From the NCBI GenBank assembly GCA_961205875.1, contig OY540816.1:10550701-10614700 (forward strand): a stretch of DNA of 64,000 nt. Reading direction: 5' to 3'. Under the pieces are notes generated by a model. It did not search any database. It saw nothing but the letters and a program-made list of their open reading frames with translations, and was not told the origin of the DNA. Both the position numbers and the translations under genes were made by a program. The stretch comes from Sialis fuliginosa (lineage: Eukaryota > Arthropoda > Insecta > Megaloptera > Sialidae). This document shows, piece after piece, positions 1-12,800 of this stretch; position 1 is the first letter of the stretch, and each line of letters starts with the position of its first letter.

Positions 1-94
1 GCAAGATTTTTATATAAACGAAGGAATTACAATTTTTGTGTATAAAATACTGATGTTAAGCCTTGGCACTTTACAGAAACGGTATCCGTCACCG

Positions 95-207
95 CTTCGA
101 CCTTGCAAATCTATTATATGTGATTCAATACAAGTGGCATGTTAGCTGCGTCGAAACGACACTGCGTTTTGACGCAGATGAGATGTAATAGATTTGCAAG
201 GTCGAAG
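95..207. repeat. 113-bp hairpin element
   Basis: Perfect 22-bp terminal inverted repeat starting CTTCGACCTTGCAAATCTAT (95-116 and 186-207). A second inner hairpin is built on TGCGTCGAAACG / CGTTTTGACGCA. It lies 550 bases downstream of the FAR-A stop, in its 3' flank or UTR. Confidence 0.8.
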
Positions 208-758
208 TATCTATCGTTATTATTTTAAAATTATAAAAATTAAATAAAAACAAAAAAAATAATCTTTAAAACATCAATATAATTAATTGTGAAACAAATA
301 ACATGGAAAATACAAATCTTTTATCTACGAACTATGACTGCATATAACATCATAATATAATTACATATAAATAAATAGTTTTCGTCAATTTAAAAACAAT
401 TTTTGTATTTTTTTTTACATATTATAATGTCATATAAAACTAGTATGACATTAGCAGCGATGGAGTCAAGTTTAACAGACTTTCTCAACAATATTTTCAT
501 AAATACTTAAAGAAATATCACAACAGCTACTGAGAAGAACATGTATCTGACACCCTCCACCATTTAATTATTTTAATTAAAAATTCTGTTGAGTCTGTGA
601 AACTTGACGTCACCGTAAAAATTCACAATTGACTATTATTATGAATAAATCATAATTTTTTATGTCATAAATATTCTATAACATGCTAGAAACGGCAAGA
701 CTTTTAACAGTATTGTCCGTTAATTAAAAATCACTTACAAATTACGTATTTAACTACG

Positions 759-897
759 TTACACTTTTGTTTCTGCATACAGAACATTACTCCAGTAATT
801 TTTAGTGAGTAGATGACTAGATCCAAAACACGATAGTAAATAATATGCCAGATAATAGTAGAAGACGAATTTTACTACACAATCCAGCACATATAAA
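759..897 (-). CDS. FAR-A terminal exon 8
   Basis: 139 nt, too short for a simple ORF scan. The acceptor is a long T tract plus CAG just above 897. It reads LYVLDCVVKFVFYYYLAYYL and ends ...AETKV with a TAA stop at 761-759. The hydrophobic FYYYLAYYLLSCF segment is the C-terminal membrane helix typical of FARs. It aligns with FAR-B exon 8 but is five residues longer. Confidence 0.9.
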
Positions 898-3800
898 CTG
901 AAAAAAAAAATAATAAATATGTTTTAGACATTAAATTATCATATTGCCGCGTAATTTATTATTTATTTTTTAAAACACTTGTTTAACAAGTAAGTTGATA
1001 ATAAGCAAATCCTTTCAGTTATACTAATGTCCGGTATCATAAAGGACCTAGCAAATTTGCTAGCTAGCAAGCACTCTCAAATGAGGTATCTAACATACAT
1101 ATATGACAGTTCTTTTGGAGTTTGTTGATGACTTTGACAAGTTTCACGCACACGTTGTAGGTAAATACCAACGGTATTAAAACAGTGGTGATTTTATGAA
1201 CATTATTTTGTACGGTGAAAGATGCCAACTGTGTTACAATTAGTTGAAGTGTCACTGCTCTAAATTCCATAGCTAATCCATAGATACTAGTACAGAATTA
1301 ATACCCCATTTTAAAGTAATTGCTAGCTAGCAAATTTTGTTAGGTCCTTTATGATACCGGACATAAAATGTACAGGTTTTTTGTAATCCAGTGGCGCGTT
1401 ATCTTAACAGTAAAAAAGGCAAATGTTGGAGTTTAACACAGTACAAGAGGCCCCCAAATTCAAATTTGCATGGAGTCCTATGAAGCGATAACGCGCCACT
1501 GTTGAAATCTAATAATATAATATAAATTATATTATTATAATATAAATTATATTATTATAGATATTATGATAAATTATATTATATTCTTTGACGTTAAATT
1601 ATTTGAAGTTCTATGAAAATTAATAATTCTCTTATTTGACAGATAAAAACTGTAAAAAGTATTTACAAAAATGTAATGTCAGTACTTACAATTTGACATA
1701 AATTCGTTGTATGGGTAAATTTGCCAGATTTTCTTTAAGGCAATATTTCTTTGCGCCCAAAATTGTTGTCAATATGTACGTATCCTTATCAAATTTAATA
1801 TTATGTGTATAGAAGGTTTCTTTGTCGTTATCATTTAGGCCATCTAAAGTGGCCAAGAATTTCTTATTTTCAAATTTCCAATTCCTTGTCGTAAAGAACT
1901 GTAGTGACTCTAAACCAACACTGATTTTGTTCTGAAGTCTCACCATACTAAAATAGAATTAATAATTGAACTATCTACTTTTTTAATAAGGTACTGGCAC
2001 CAGTTATGGCCGCTATAAAAGCAAGGTTTACTGTTTTTGTGATTGACGGGATTCTTTTTTGTAATTATCATGAACTCATGTTACTAATAAAACAAGTACG
2101 TAACTCTTTATTTAATTAATTTAATTAATAGTTTGTTTTTTAAATTATAGTCTTTTATTTTGTTTATGTTTTTTCTCCAGTAATGGATAAAGTAAAACTA
2201 GTAATGAGCACGCAGTGATGGACACTTGCTAATGATTAGAAAATGATAAGTACTACGACACAAAAGATATAAAAGAAAGAATCGTCAAATTTGAAACAGT
2301 GTAAAGCAGTTGCTATGATAATATAATTTATAATATATATTATACTAAAATTAGTTTAAATGTCCACCATTTTGACACCTATTGGCTGATTGTCATCAAA
2401 TCACGCTGTAAGACAGTTAAATGTATATAAATTAATATTCAGAAATGATAGTAATCAAATATCAACAAATATTTTTAATTCAGTACATTTAATTAAAAAA
2501 TAGCCATTACTGGGGTCAAATCCATGACTGGTGCCGGTACTTTATATGCTTAATTTATTTTTAAACATTTGTAAATAGATAATTTTTTTAAACACAGTGT
2601 GCATAAGGATGTTAAAGACAAAAAAATGAGTTGTGAAAATTTTTTAAATATCGGACAAATTTATAACAATTGATTTTTTTTTTGAAATTTTTATACTCTA
2701 TTATGGGGCGTGGATACTAATTTGTATAAAATTAACAAGAACACTATTTTAATACATACAATGTTTTCTGCATGAAGAGAATCATCATGAAGTCAATGAA
2801 ATAAGCGGGTATTTTGTGAAATAAAAAGACGATGATATGATGGAGTAAATAGTTGGTTCTGAGAGAACCTCCAGGATACCAGATCGGCCAGTCTAGTGGA
2901 TATTTAAGAATAGCCCGTTGTCCTCGACTAATAACCTCACCCCAGGTAATGGGCACTACATCACCTTGAGTCAAGTTGTAAGTAGGCACTCCGCTCGATC
3001 TGAAACAGTTTTTTTATTCGATAAATTATGTTTTATATAAAATACTCAAAAGGTGCAGATCCATTGACGAAACAATAAGCAGTCAGGGCCGTAACTACCA
3101 CCGGAGCCCTCGAGGGTAGGAAGCCCCCGCGTCAGCGTAAAACTTTTATTTTTATTTGGTTTTTGAAAATATTATACTTATTAGTAAGAAGTGTAGAGTT
3201 AAAAACTTTTTTGTCGATCAAAAAAAAATTAGGTCATTAAAATCAAAATTAAAAATAGGTGTTAATTTCAAAGTAAGGATAAAAAAAAGGTTTTCAATTC
3301 AATTCTGGGGTCCCTTGGTCACTTCTTGCCCCTGAGCCCCCGAGCCTGTAAGCAGCTTTCTATTAACGAGTGTTACAAAGTCTCATGTTGACAAGTGCGA
3401 ATTTTATATATGTATACAATATGTACACTAGGGAGTGTCAAAAAAAATATTTTACTTTCGTTACGAAATAGGTTTCCCATTTAAATAACATGGGAAAATG
3501 ATTCTTTAGTCCTAAAGCTGGTATTACTGATTCATGATAATTGAAGAAAAATTTTTAATGACATCATTTTGTAGAAGATAAAATTCTCTACAAAAGTGTC
3601 TGCAAATTTATGTCTCTTAATTTAACGTATCGAAAGTTACAGGCATTCAAAGTGATTTATTTGTTAAATTATACGTCTAAAACTATTGTTTCTATAAAAA
3701 TAAGTTAAATGGTAATTTTGTAGGAAATTTAATTCTCTATAAAAAAATTTCTGAGAGCTATAGGTGTAAATGCAATGAGTTAAAACTTATAAGCGTTTTA

Positions 3801-6800
3801 AATATTTATTTTTTTACAAAAATCAACAATTTAACTTCAATTTTCTATAAATATCAATTAAATAGCAATATATTACCCTACTACTGAGCTGTCAGAAAAG
3901 CAATGACTAAGCCGATAACTATAGTAATATTAGAAGATAATTTTATTTTCTACAAAATGACGTCCATAATTTTTTTTGTAAAAAATTTTAAGACTCATCT
4001 TTACGTAATTAATTAACGCTACTCTTATGAGTAAATAGAAAACAGAAAAAAATGTTGATTGTTGACCATGTGTCTCCCTCATGTTATAATTTTTTCACTT
4101 ATATCATTCAATTTTTATAGAAACTAAAAAAAATATTGAAAATAAGGTCGCCAATATAAACTTGATTTTTTGTGCTGAGAAAAACCTGTTGACATAATTT
4201 GTATGCAAGTATTTAACCACTTTTGTCGAATTACTAATTTTGTTACTAAAGCACATATAAGATATATATTCAGTGGGTATTTTATTTATTTGTTAATTAA
4301 TTTTAAAAAATTAACATTCTTTTATTTCTCATTTAACAGGATGGAATTTGTTTCCACGAGGACTTAACATGAACCATATTAATAAAATAGACTTCTAGTA
4401 ATTTGAGTATAAAAATATAAAATTGAAATATATACCAGTAAATAAATATATACAGTAAATTATTTTACTAATTATTGGTTTGGTTTCCAAAGTTGAAAAA
4501 AAGACAAAAAGTGTGTTAACTATTTTGTACAGCTCATCTGTTCCAAATTAATTCAAATATAAAGGCATAATGTATCTTATTAACTATAAACTGTTATTAA
4601 ATATCGTACCATATAAAATCTGTATAAATATAAAAACATACACATTATATACAATGACCCTAATGCAGCACATCATTTTCTTGTGATTTCAGTACTTTCT
4701 CATATTTACGATAGAAAAAAATAAAACTGTTATGTAACCATTGACAATATGAATACTTACTTTTGCATGGCGCGACATTTAGCAATTGTGATGATGCCAT
4801 TAATGGCGATGTCCACAGGTATGACTTCCGCGTTGTAGTCAGAGTTGCCCAGCATGGACCTAAGTACACCCTTGCCAGCGGCGACTAGGATACCCACAGG
4901 CCCGTTGAGAGAATCAACCCAACCGGCGACAGGTTCTTTTAAAGCTGGAATTACTGTAATAGGCAGATAATAGAATTATAAGAGCAGGGTTTACTGTTTT
5001 TGTGATTGACGGGATTCATTTTTGTAATTCTCATGAACTCATGTTACTAATAAAACAAGTACCTAACTCTTTATTTAATTTATTTAATTACCAAAGTCCG
5101 CAAATATAGTTTGTTTTTCAAATTATAGCCTTTTATTTTGTTTATGTTTTTCTCCAGTAATAGATAAAATAAAACCAGTAATGAGCACGCAGTGATGGAC
5201 ACTTGCTAATGATTACAAAATGATAAGTACTACGATACAAAATAAATAAAAGAAAGAATCGTCAAATTTTAAACAATGTAAAGCAGTTGGTATGATAATA
5301 TAATAATTAATAAATAAAATATACTAATAATTAGTTTAAATGTCCGCCATTTTGATCGTCATCAAATCACGCTGTAAGGCAGTTAAATAGATTAATATTC
5401 AGATATGGTAGTAATCAAATATCAACAAATATTTCTAATTCAGTACATTTAACTAAATAATACCCATTACTGGGGTCATATCCAAGACTGGTGCTAGTAT
5501 CTTATATCTATACAAAAGATGTAGGCAGACTTTAATGTTAGTAAATTGTCAACAAGCTTTTTTTGTCGTTGTCCAAAAAGATCTAACGCAATTAACTGTA
5601 TGTGTGCGGGGCTTGTCAGGTTCCCTGATCAGATAACCCCATCAGGGAACCTGATACAAAATACGAACGTGTGCGGCCTCCCTAAAACGGTTCGTTATAT
5701 TTTCACTCATTAATGGCACAATTATATGTAACTTATGTAAAAAAATTAATAATGTCTATAATTTTCAACATTGTAATTACTTTGAGTGATGGCAAAATGT
5801 TAATAACTACATAAATATATTAGTATCATTTTTCAAGCTCTGGTACTTACTCACGTTAAACTTACCGTTAAAAAAATCAATTTTGGAAAGACATGTCGAA
5901 TTCTTATTGAGGTAAGTAATGTACATGTATGAATTTTTTATTTAATTTTAATAAAAAATAAATAAATTACGTATTTGTTTATAAACACTTACCTACTGAA
6001 GGTCTGACTATAACCACAGGTAATCTGGAGCTATATTCCTGTACAACTCCTTCCGCTAAACGTTTTGTATACGTGTAGCAATTGATATGAGGGAATATTA
6101 TTCTGTAACCAATAAAAATGTAAATAGTAAACGTCTATTACATATTACAATTATAATAAAACAGAGTACTCGGTCATTATATATTCAATAGTTCTACATA
6201 CATATAAATTCCTAATTAACATTTTCATAATATTATTTTAATTAAAATTATTGTGACAGAGATTGAGTCCACGTTTTTATTTAAAATTATTTCCAGCTTT
6301 ACCATCAAAGATTAGGGGCAGCAAATATATCAGATTAAATTTTCTACTTCATTCTTATTTACGTGTGATATACACTCAGGCCCAGTGATAAGGGGGGGAC
6401 TAAGGATACTGCTTTACCGGACTCCAAACATTGGTGGTCTCATTTCATATAGATATTGTTATAAAATGTTAAAGGGGACGCTTTCCCCCCTAGAGCTTGT
6501 GCTCAAAAAGTAACAAGTAAATTAGTATACTGGCTAAACAGGGATATTTCTAGAAAAAACGATGTACATTTGTTATTTTTATTTATTTAATTTATCTTAT
6601 AGACCAGTAGTCAAATTAGATCGATTTTTTATCTAAAATCGAAAGCTACGTAGAATACATTTTTGTAGATGATTTTGTCTTCTATAAGATACGTACAAAA
6701 TTTATGATTGAAAAAAAAGTGAATATATTTTGTTGTTACTTTCCGCATACCTGTAAAATAAACAATGGAAATGATAAATATTTTTCATCACCGTTTTACA

Positions 6801-9800
6801 ATTTCTCGATATGTCTAGGTAACACATCGAAAAATTGATATAGAGTAAGCTATCGAGTTGACAAAAATCGCAGAATTTCACGTACTGAAGTTACAAAGTT
6901 GCAATCATGAACCACAGAAATAATCGAATATTTAAGAAAAAAAAGGAAAAATTACGCAATGTTTATTTACAATAATGCCCATATATATGGGCAGTATACA
7001 ACTTTTTTTTCTCTTCAACACCCGAAAAGGTTAACTACTCATCTGTTCAAGCCCCTCCTAAAATATGTTTCCTCCCCCATGAACAAAATATTGGGTACGA
7101 AATTATGGGCTTCAACATTTCTATAGCCGGACTGGTATACTTTGCTATTGGCAGGCGTCTAACAATAGGCAATTTCTTTACTTACTTATATTAATAATAG
7201 TATAATCAACAAGAAAACTGTTAATAAAATGTGGTACGAGTTCTACAGCTGTATTATAAAGAATCATGACTGCTACGATATTGAACTTGAAAGTTTCTAC
7301 ACGCCCACGCCGCGGTTTAATATTTATTATCATATATCATATTAAACAAGTTGTTTAATTAATATATGATATTATTATATTGCTTTTCATTATACTTTTT
7401 TACATATGTACATAATTATGGAATGCATTTCCTATTACAATAGTATTTTGCTACCACACTTTCACACATACATACATACAATGCCTACTATTCATGATCA
7501 TCATAATTAGTTTTTATAGCTTATACAATAAAATTATAATGTATGGTATTGCATCAATATAAAAATTTAAACGTGTGATTTATTATAAAATATTAAAACC
7601 ATTATTTTCTTAAACAAATTACTATTAAACACCTTGTTAATTAAGCTTTCAATTTTTTACCAAACTCTACATACTACAATCGTTTTATAAAATACAAAAT
7701 ATACAGTTGTTAATTGTTACCGACAAAATATAAACTCTTTGTAAACCTGGAAGAAATACGATATTGATTATAGGCATTATGTTGATCAAACACGCTTTTT
7801 GCATGTGTTTTCTTATGCCTTTTTTCTACCAAATATAATTAAAAATACCATTTTTAGGGTTCCGAAGAAGCCCTATTAATCTCACTTTGTCGTCCGTCCG
7901 TGTGTCCGTCCTTTTGAAAAAAAAATTCAGGGGGATGCAGGGTGCAAAAGAGCTAAAGCTAGGCAAACAATTGAATTCGACCCCTTTTCTTATTTTTTCT
8001 AACTCAAAAATGGCGACTGCAGGGGATTCCAAATCAAATAAAAAAATTATACTAAGACATGTAGGGTTTTTTTTTTCTAACTGAAAAATGGCGCCTGCAA
8101 GAAGCTCCTAGTAGTAATTTATTTATAAAGAACCATTCAATTAATAATTTGCAGCTTATTTATATATTTATTTAAATTGCTTATGTTTTTTAAGTATTGT
8201 GTATTATGAAAGTATGCGTCGTTTCCGTTTGAATGGAATGATCAATTAAAAATATAGCGCGATTAAATGCTAGATGTGCCTATTGCATATGCTAGTTATA
8301 TTGCAAATCATTGATACTGTTTTAGGATATCCTTCATACGTGTTAAAAAATTTCTACAATGTTAGTTTATCTATATATATTAAGGCGTGTTTAGACCAAA
8401 AAGACAGAACAGTAACACGGTATTTTTTTGACAAAACGGCAACAAAACATACATTGGCGTGAGTTTCTATTAATTATTTTACAGCTTTGAGGACTCTATG
8501 AATACTGTTGTTTTTCAAGTAACAATCCAATGAAAATATAATTATAATTCACAGGATTTATAATAAGGCACACTATGTATTGGCCTAGGACATCACCACA
8601 GCGAGGGCACCACAAAAAGATATTACTTTTTTTTCCTAGTTAAAACTATTTCGGTTTTTAGACTTCTGATTAAAAATTATGTTTGCACAGGACTTATGTA
8701 TAGCATTTATGATCACTTCATTATGGTTTTAGCACTTTTTAATGATAAGAATTATAAAAAAAAAACATATTGCAATATTTGCAAATCGAAGTGAAAACAA
8801 TATTTTCTATTAATTGAGATGTTATTACCAATAATAATAATAAATAGTATATTATGTACGCGTGATCCGTATTTATGAACAAGCACATTAGGCGAAAGCT
8901 GGGAGCTTCGCGAAGAAAGGGGCCTCGCGATTTAGTCGTTGACTAAAAAAAAAACGCGTTTCCCGACTCGCCCACGATAAAATTATGTATTATTATTATT
9001 GCGCCTCGAAAATGTTTACGTACGGTAAAGAAGTAATAAATAACAGGTAAATGAAATGATTATATTATCTTTGTACAATATTGTACATCCTTAATATATA
9101 TAAAGCTCAACGTCTCTCTGTCTGTCTGTCTGTCTGTCCGTTAGTTACCTTATCACTCGAGAACCACTTATCCGATTTACTTTTTGTATTTTTTAATTCA
9201 TAGGTACGTTCTCTGGCCAGGTTATAGGCTATATTTTTTTACGTTAGGTAACATAACAACAAAGCAGTGACAATAATAGTAAATCAAGTCGGAAAAATTT
9301 TTGCCGTCGGCGCGCTGTTTTGTAATACGCTGCCTAAACCGTTCAATATAGAACAAAATAATGTATTAAAGAATTGTGTAGAATCAAAAGTTCTACAATT
9401 AAGTCACCGACACCATATGTCTAACTTTTATATTTTAGCCACAATGACTGCTTTTATGTTACAAAGAAAACATAAAATATTTGGGTTTTGTTTACATGGA
9501 CTTATGACCTGCAAAACATTAATCCTTATCGAAATAAATGATTTCATCGTCATAAGTACTTAATGTAGATATAGTTTGCCATTTACAGCATCCAATTTGG
9601 TCGTATAGTTTAGAAAATATCTTAAAATATATTTATAAAGATAATATCTTAAATGTATGGTGTCGTGCCGCATCGAAGCGAGTGCATCAGACTGGATTCG
9701 CGTACGCTCGGTAGATATTCGGAGTCCCTCGGCTGATCGTTTGTGTTTATTTTGTTTTCAATAATTAACATTTAAATTTAAACAGAACACAAATTATTTG

Positions 9801-12800
9801 TACTTTTTTCTTCTGATTCGTTTTTGTTAGGTAATTTAGGTATTGATAAATTATTATTACAATAATAACTAATCGTGTTTGTACTTAATTAATTAAACTA
9901 TATTTTTCAAAAATCCTAAACAATAATTCCGTAGTCTACGCGAGCGAAGCCGCGTGGGCCCAGCTAGTAATATATAAAATATACATATAAAAGTAATAAT
10001 TATTAAAAGTGTTTAGGTCACGAATCACGAATATGAAAAAACGTTCTAGACTAGATACAGCGCAGGATGATTGCCTTGAGGTAACATTGTCAAGTTGAAC
10101 GAGATATTTCAAAACGAATCATATTACAGAGAAGTTTTCCATTAGTTTGAACGTTTTAATTTTTTTCAACATGTTTCAATTGCTCTCAGGTCATCAAACC
10201 TATATTACTGTAACAACTAGTAATAACTGTTTCAATTGTAAAGTTATTTGTTAGTTGTTTTATTATATCTATATTATATATAGCATAACATAATCTTGAT
10301 AGACATCATTTATGTAGTTGTGTTTTCTCTTAGGTGTTTCTATTTTACACTGATTGTGAGTTTTGAAAATTCAGTAGATAAAATAAATTTCGTATTTACA
10401 CGATTTCGCTTGTTAATATTAATTAATTGTTTTTATATTCGTACAAATCATAAGATAAACTATATTCTACAATCCAGTCTGAGTTTTATTTAACCCCACT
10501 GATACGTATTCACGTCAATCCCTCGACTGTGCATCCTGACACAGTCACACCCATTTTTTAATCAACATATATTCATGTTTACCCACTTTAATTTACTAAT
10601 AAGTATATGATTGTACAGGCAGGTGGATACTCAAGGTTTTCAATACTAACTAATCAATTATTATAAACATTTCTTCACTTACTTAGGTGTGATAACTTCC
10701 ATATCATCGTTATCGAAAATGTTCAACATCCTCTGAATATCTCTGTAGTCGTGAGGTGGCGGGTAAACGCGTTCCTCCATCACGTCCATATCACAGTGAC
10801 AGAACGCCGTAGATAAATGAACAACTGCCTGGAAGAAAATACAACAATTATTATATCTTGAGAATACTAGAAACTCACAAAAATCTAATTGAAATAAAAA
10901 TATCAGTAATATCGATTTACTTAAAATAATTGTTGTTAAACCTTTCTATAAGTACAAAGAATATTATTTTTTATGAATCACCCAATTTTTATTTACAATA
11001 ATACCCATTATTAGGCCCGTATAAATGGTATGACTAAAGCACTTTTTAGGGGTTCCAAAGAAACCCTATCAATCTCACTTTGCCGTCCGTCCGTCAATCC
11101 TTTTCAGTCAAAGCAAAATACCTCGTAAACTATGTATATAAGCTAGAACTTGAAATTTTTATTGAACATGTAGAATGATGCCCTCTAGTAAAAGATGTAT
11201 AAAATTTTTGGAAAAATAATTTTTCAGAGTGGGCGCTAAGTAGCTAAAGCTAGGCAAAAAAATATTTTTTTTATACGAAGGTATGTGACACGTTAAAATA
11301 TATAACGAAACCAGTAGAATTTGACTTTTCTTTTTTTTATCAAAAATGGCGCCTAGAGGGGGCTTTAAAGTAAATCCAAAATAACGAAAAAATTGTATAC
11401 CAAGGCGAGTGAGGTGTCCAAATGTAAATCTCAATCAATAGAATTTGACCCTATTTTTTATTTATTTTTTTAACTCAAGAATGTAAGGGGCTACAAGCAG
11501 TATTTTATTTCATACCCCTCTCTCTAACACGGTAGCTACTAGCTCAAAAAAATTGAAAAAATTTCGTAACGAGGTTTTGGTGAGACTATCAACGACTATC
11601 AATTCAAATTTTGGCGAAATAGAGAGGGGCGTCATAGAATTGTTTATTTTTATATCTAGGGATGTGGGGTATCAAAATGTAGATCTTAATTAGTAAAATA
11701 TGACCCTATTTATATATTTCTTTCTAACTCAAAAATGCACCTGTAAGTAGATCCAAACAGTCCACGTAGTACGTACTTCGGAAACATTATGGCATACACC
11801 ACCCGTAATATTTTGACCGAATTTTATTTCTGTAGTAGAAGACTATCATATCTACCTATCGATTTATGTATAACTAATATGAGTTAAAGATACTTATTGG
11901 TTATAGCAGTGCCGGCTTTAGGGTGGAGGGGCGAACCAGGGTGACCGCCCGGGGCGCCAGACCAAGTGGAGCGGCGCACAATGGGGCATAAGTGACATTT
12001 TTGGTACAAATCATTAAATTTTATTTAAAAAATATATTTTATCTAAAAAATTATAAACAATTAATTATAAAATAATAAATAATAATTCCTGTTCTGAAAA
12101 TATACTGAGCCCATCGCAGTATATTATATTATGTAATATTATAATTAATTCTAAGAATAACCAATATAATAGTGAAATAATTTAAATATATGCTTACAAA
12201 AACGAGTTTTTTAAAACGTGAAATCTTTTAATTTCCTTGTTTTAATATTTTAAAATTACGCAACTCTCAATAATCCATAGCTATTAATAACATCAAAATA
12301 AGTCAAATTCAAGGTAGTTTTATAAAAAAAAAGCTGTTTATACCTTCGAACGTTTAATATTTTTAAGTCGATTGGCAGCGATATTTGTATGTATAACGAG
12401 TATGGTATCTTTAAAATAGAACTACGGCACTTCCTTATTAAAATATTCGAATTAAATATGCAAAATTAATAGAATGACGTAGGTACTAACGCAAAAAGTT
12501 ACTTGTCCCTGCATTTTGATTTTAGTTCAAGCGTGTTTTTTAAATTAGATATTTGGCAGTGATCAGTAATTTATTTTGATGCTATTTCCTTATTTGGGAT
12601 TATTTTTATTAATATGTATGTATATAATTCTCTAAAATTCTCTAACCATTTTCGACTTTTAACACATATGAGGAGGTTAGTATCAAAACGCAATATCTGC
12701 ACAAAGTTTCATTTTTTACCTAAAGGTGGAATCAGATACATCTTTGCAGCCTCTTTTTCGTTGATAAATAATTATGGGTTAAAATACAATGCGTTCCATA

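Larger units (their letters stand above)
6103..10682 (-). other. FAR-A intron 3
   Basis: 4.6 kb. Contains the AGGGTTCCGAAG repeat (7852-8105) and the Helitron-like unit (9095-9967). The rest is AT-rich with GC-rich scraps at 6380-6500 and 8900-8980. No exon is supported; the open frames at 8274 and 9267 lack protein-like composition. Confidence 0.8.

Noticed and set aside
9267..9563. 98-codon plus-strand open frame
   Set aside because: Lies inside the Helitron-like repeat; no recognisable motif.
11159..11434. 91-codon minus-strand open frame
   Set aside because: Spans the AGGGTTCC-type repeat block; residue composition is repeat-like.
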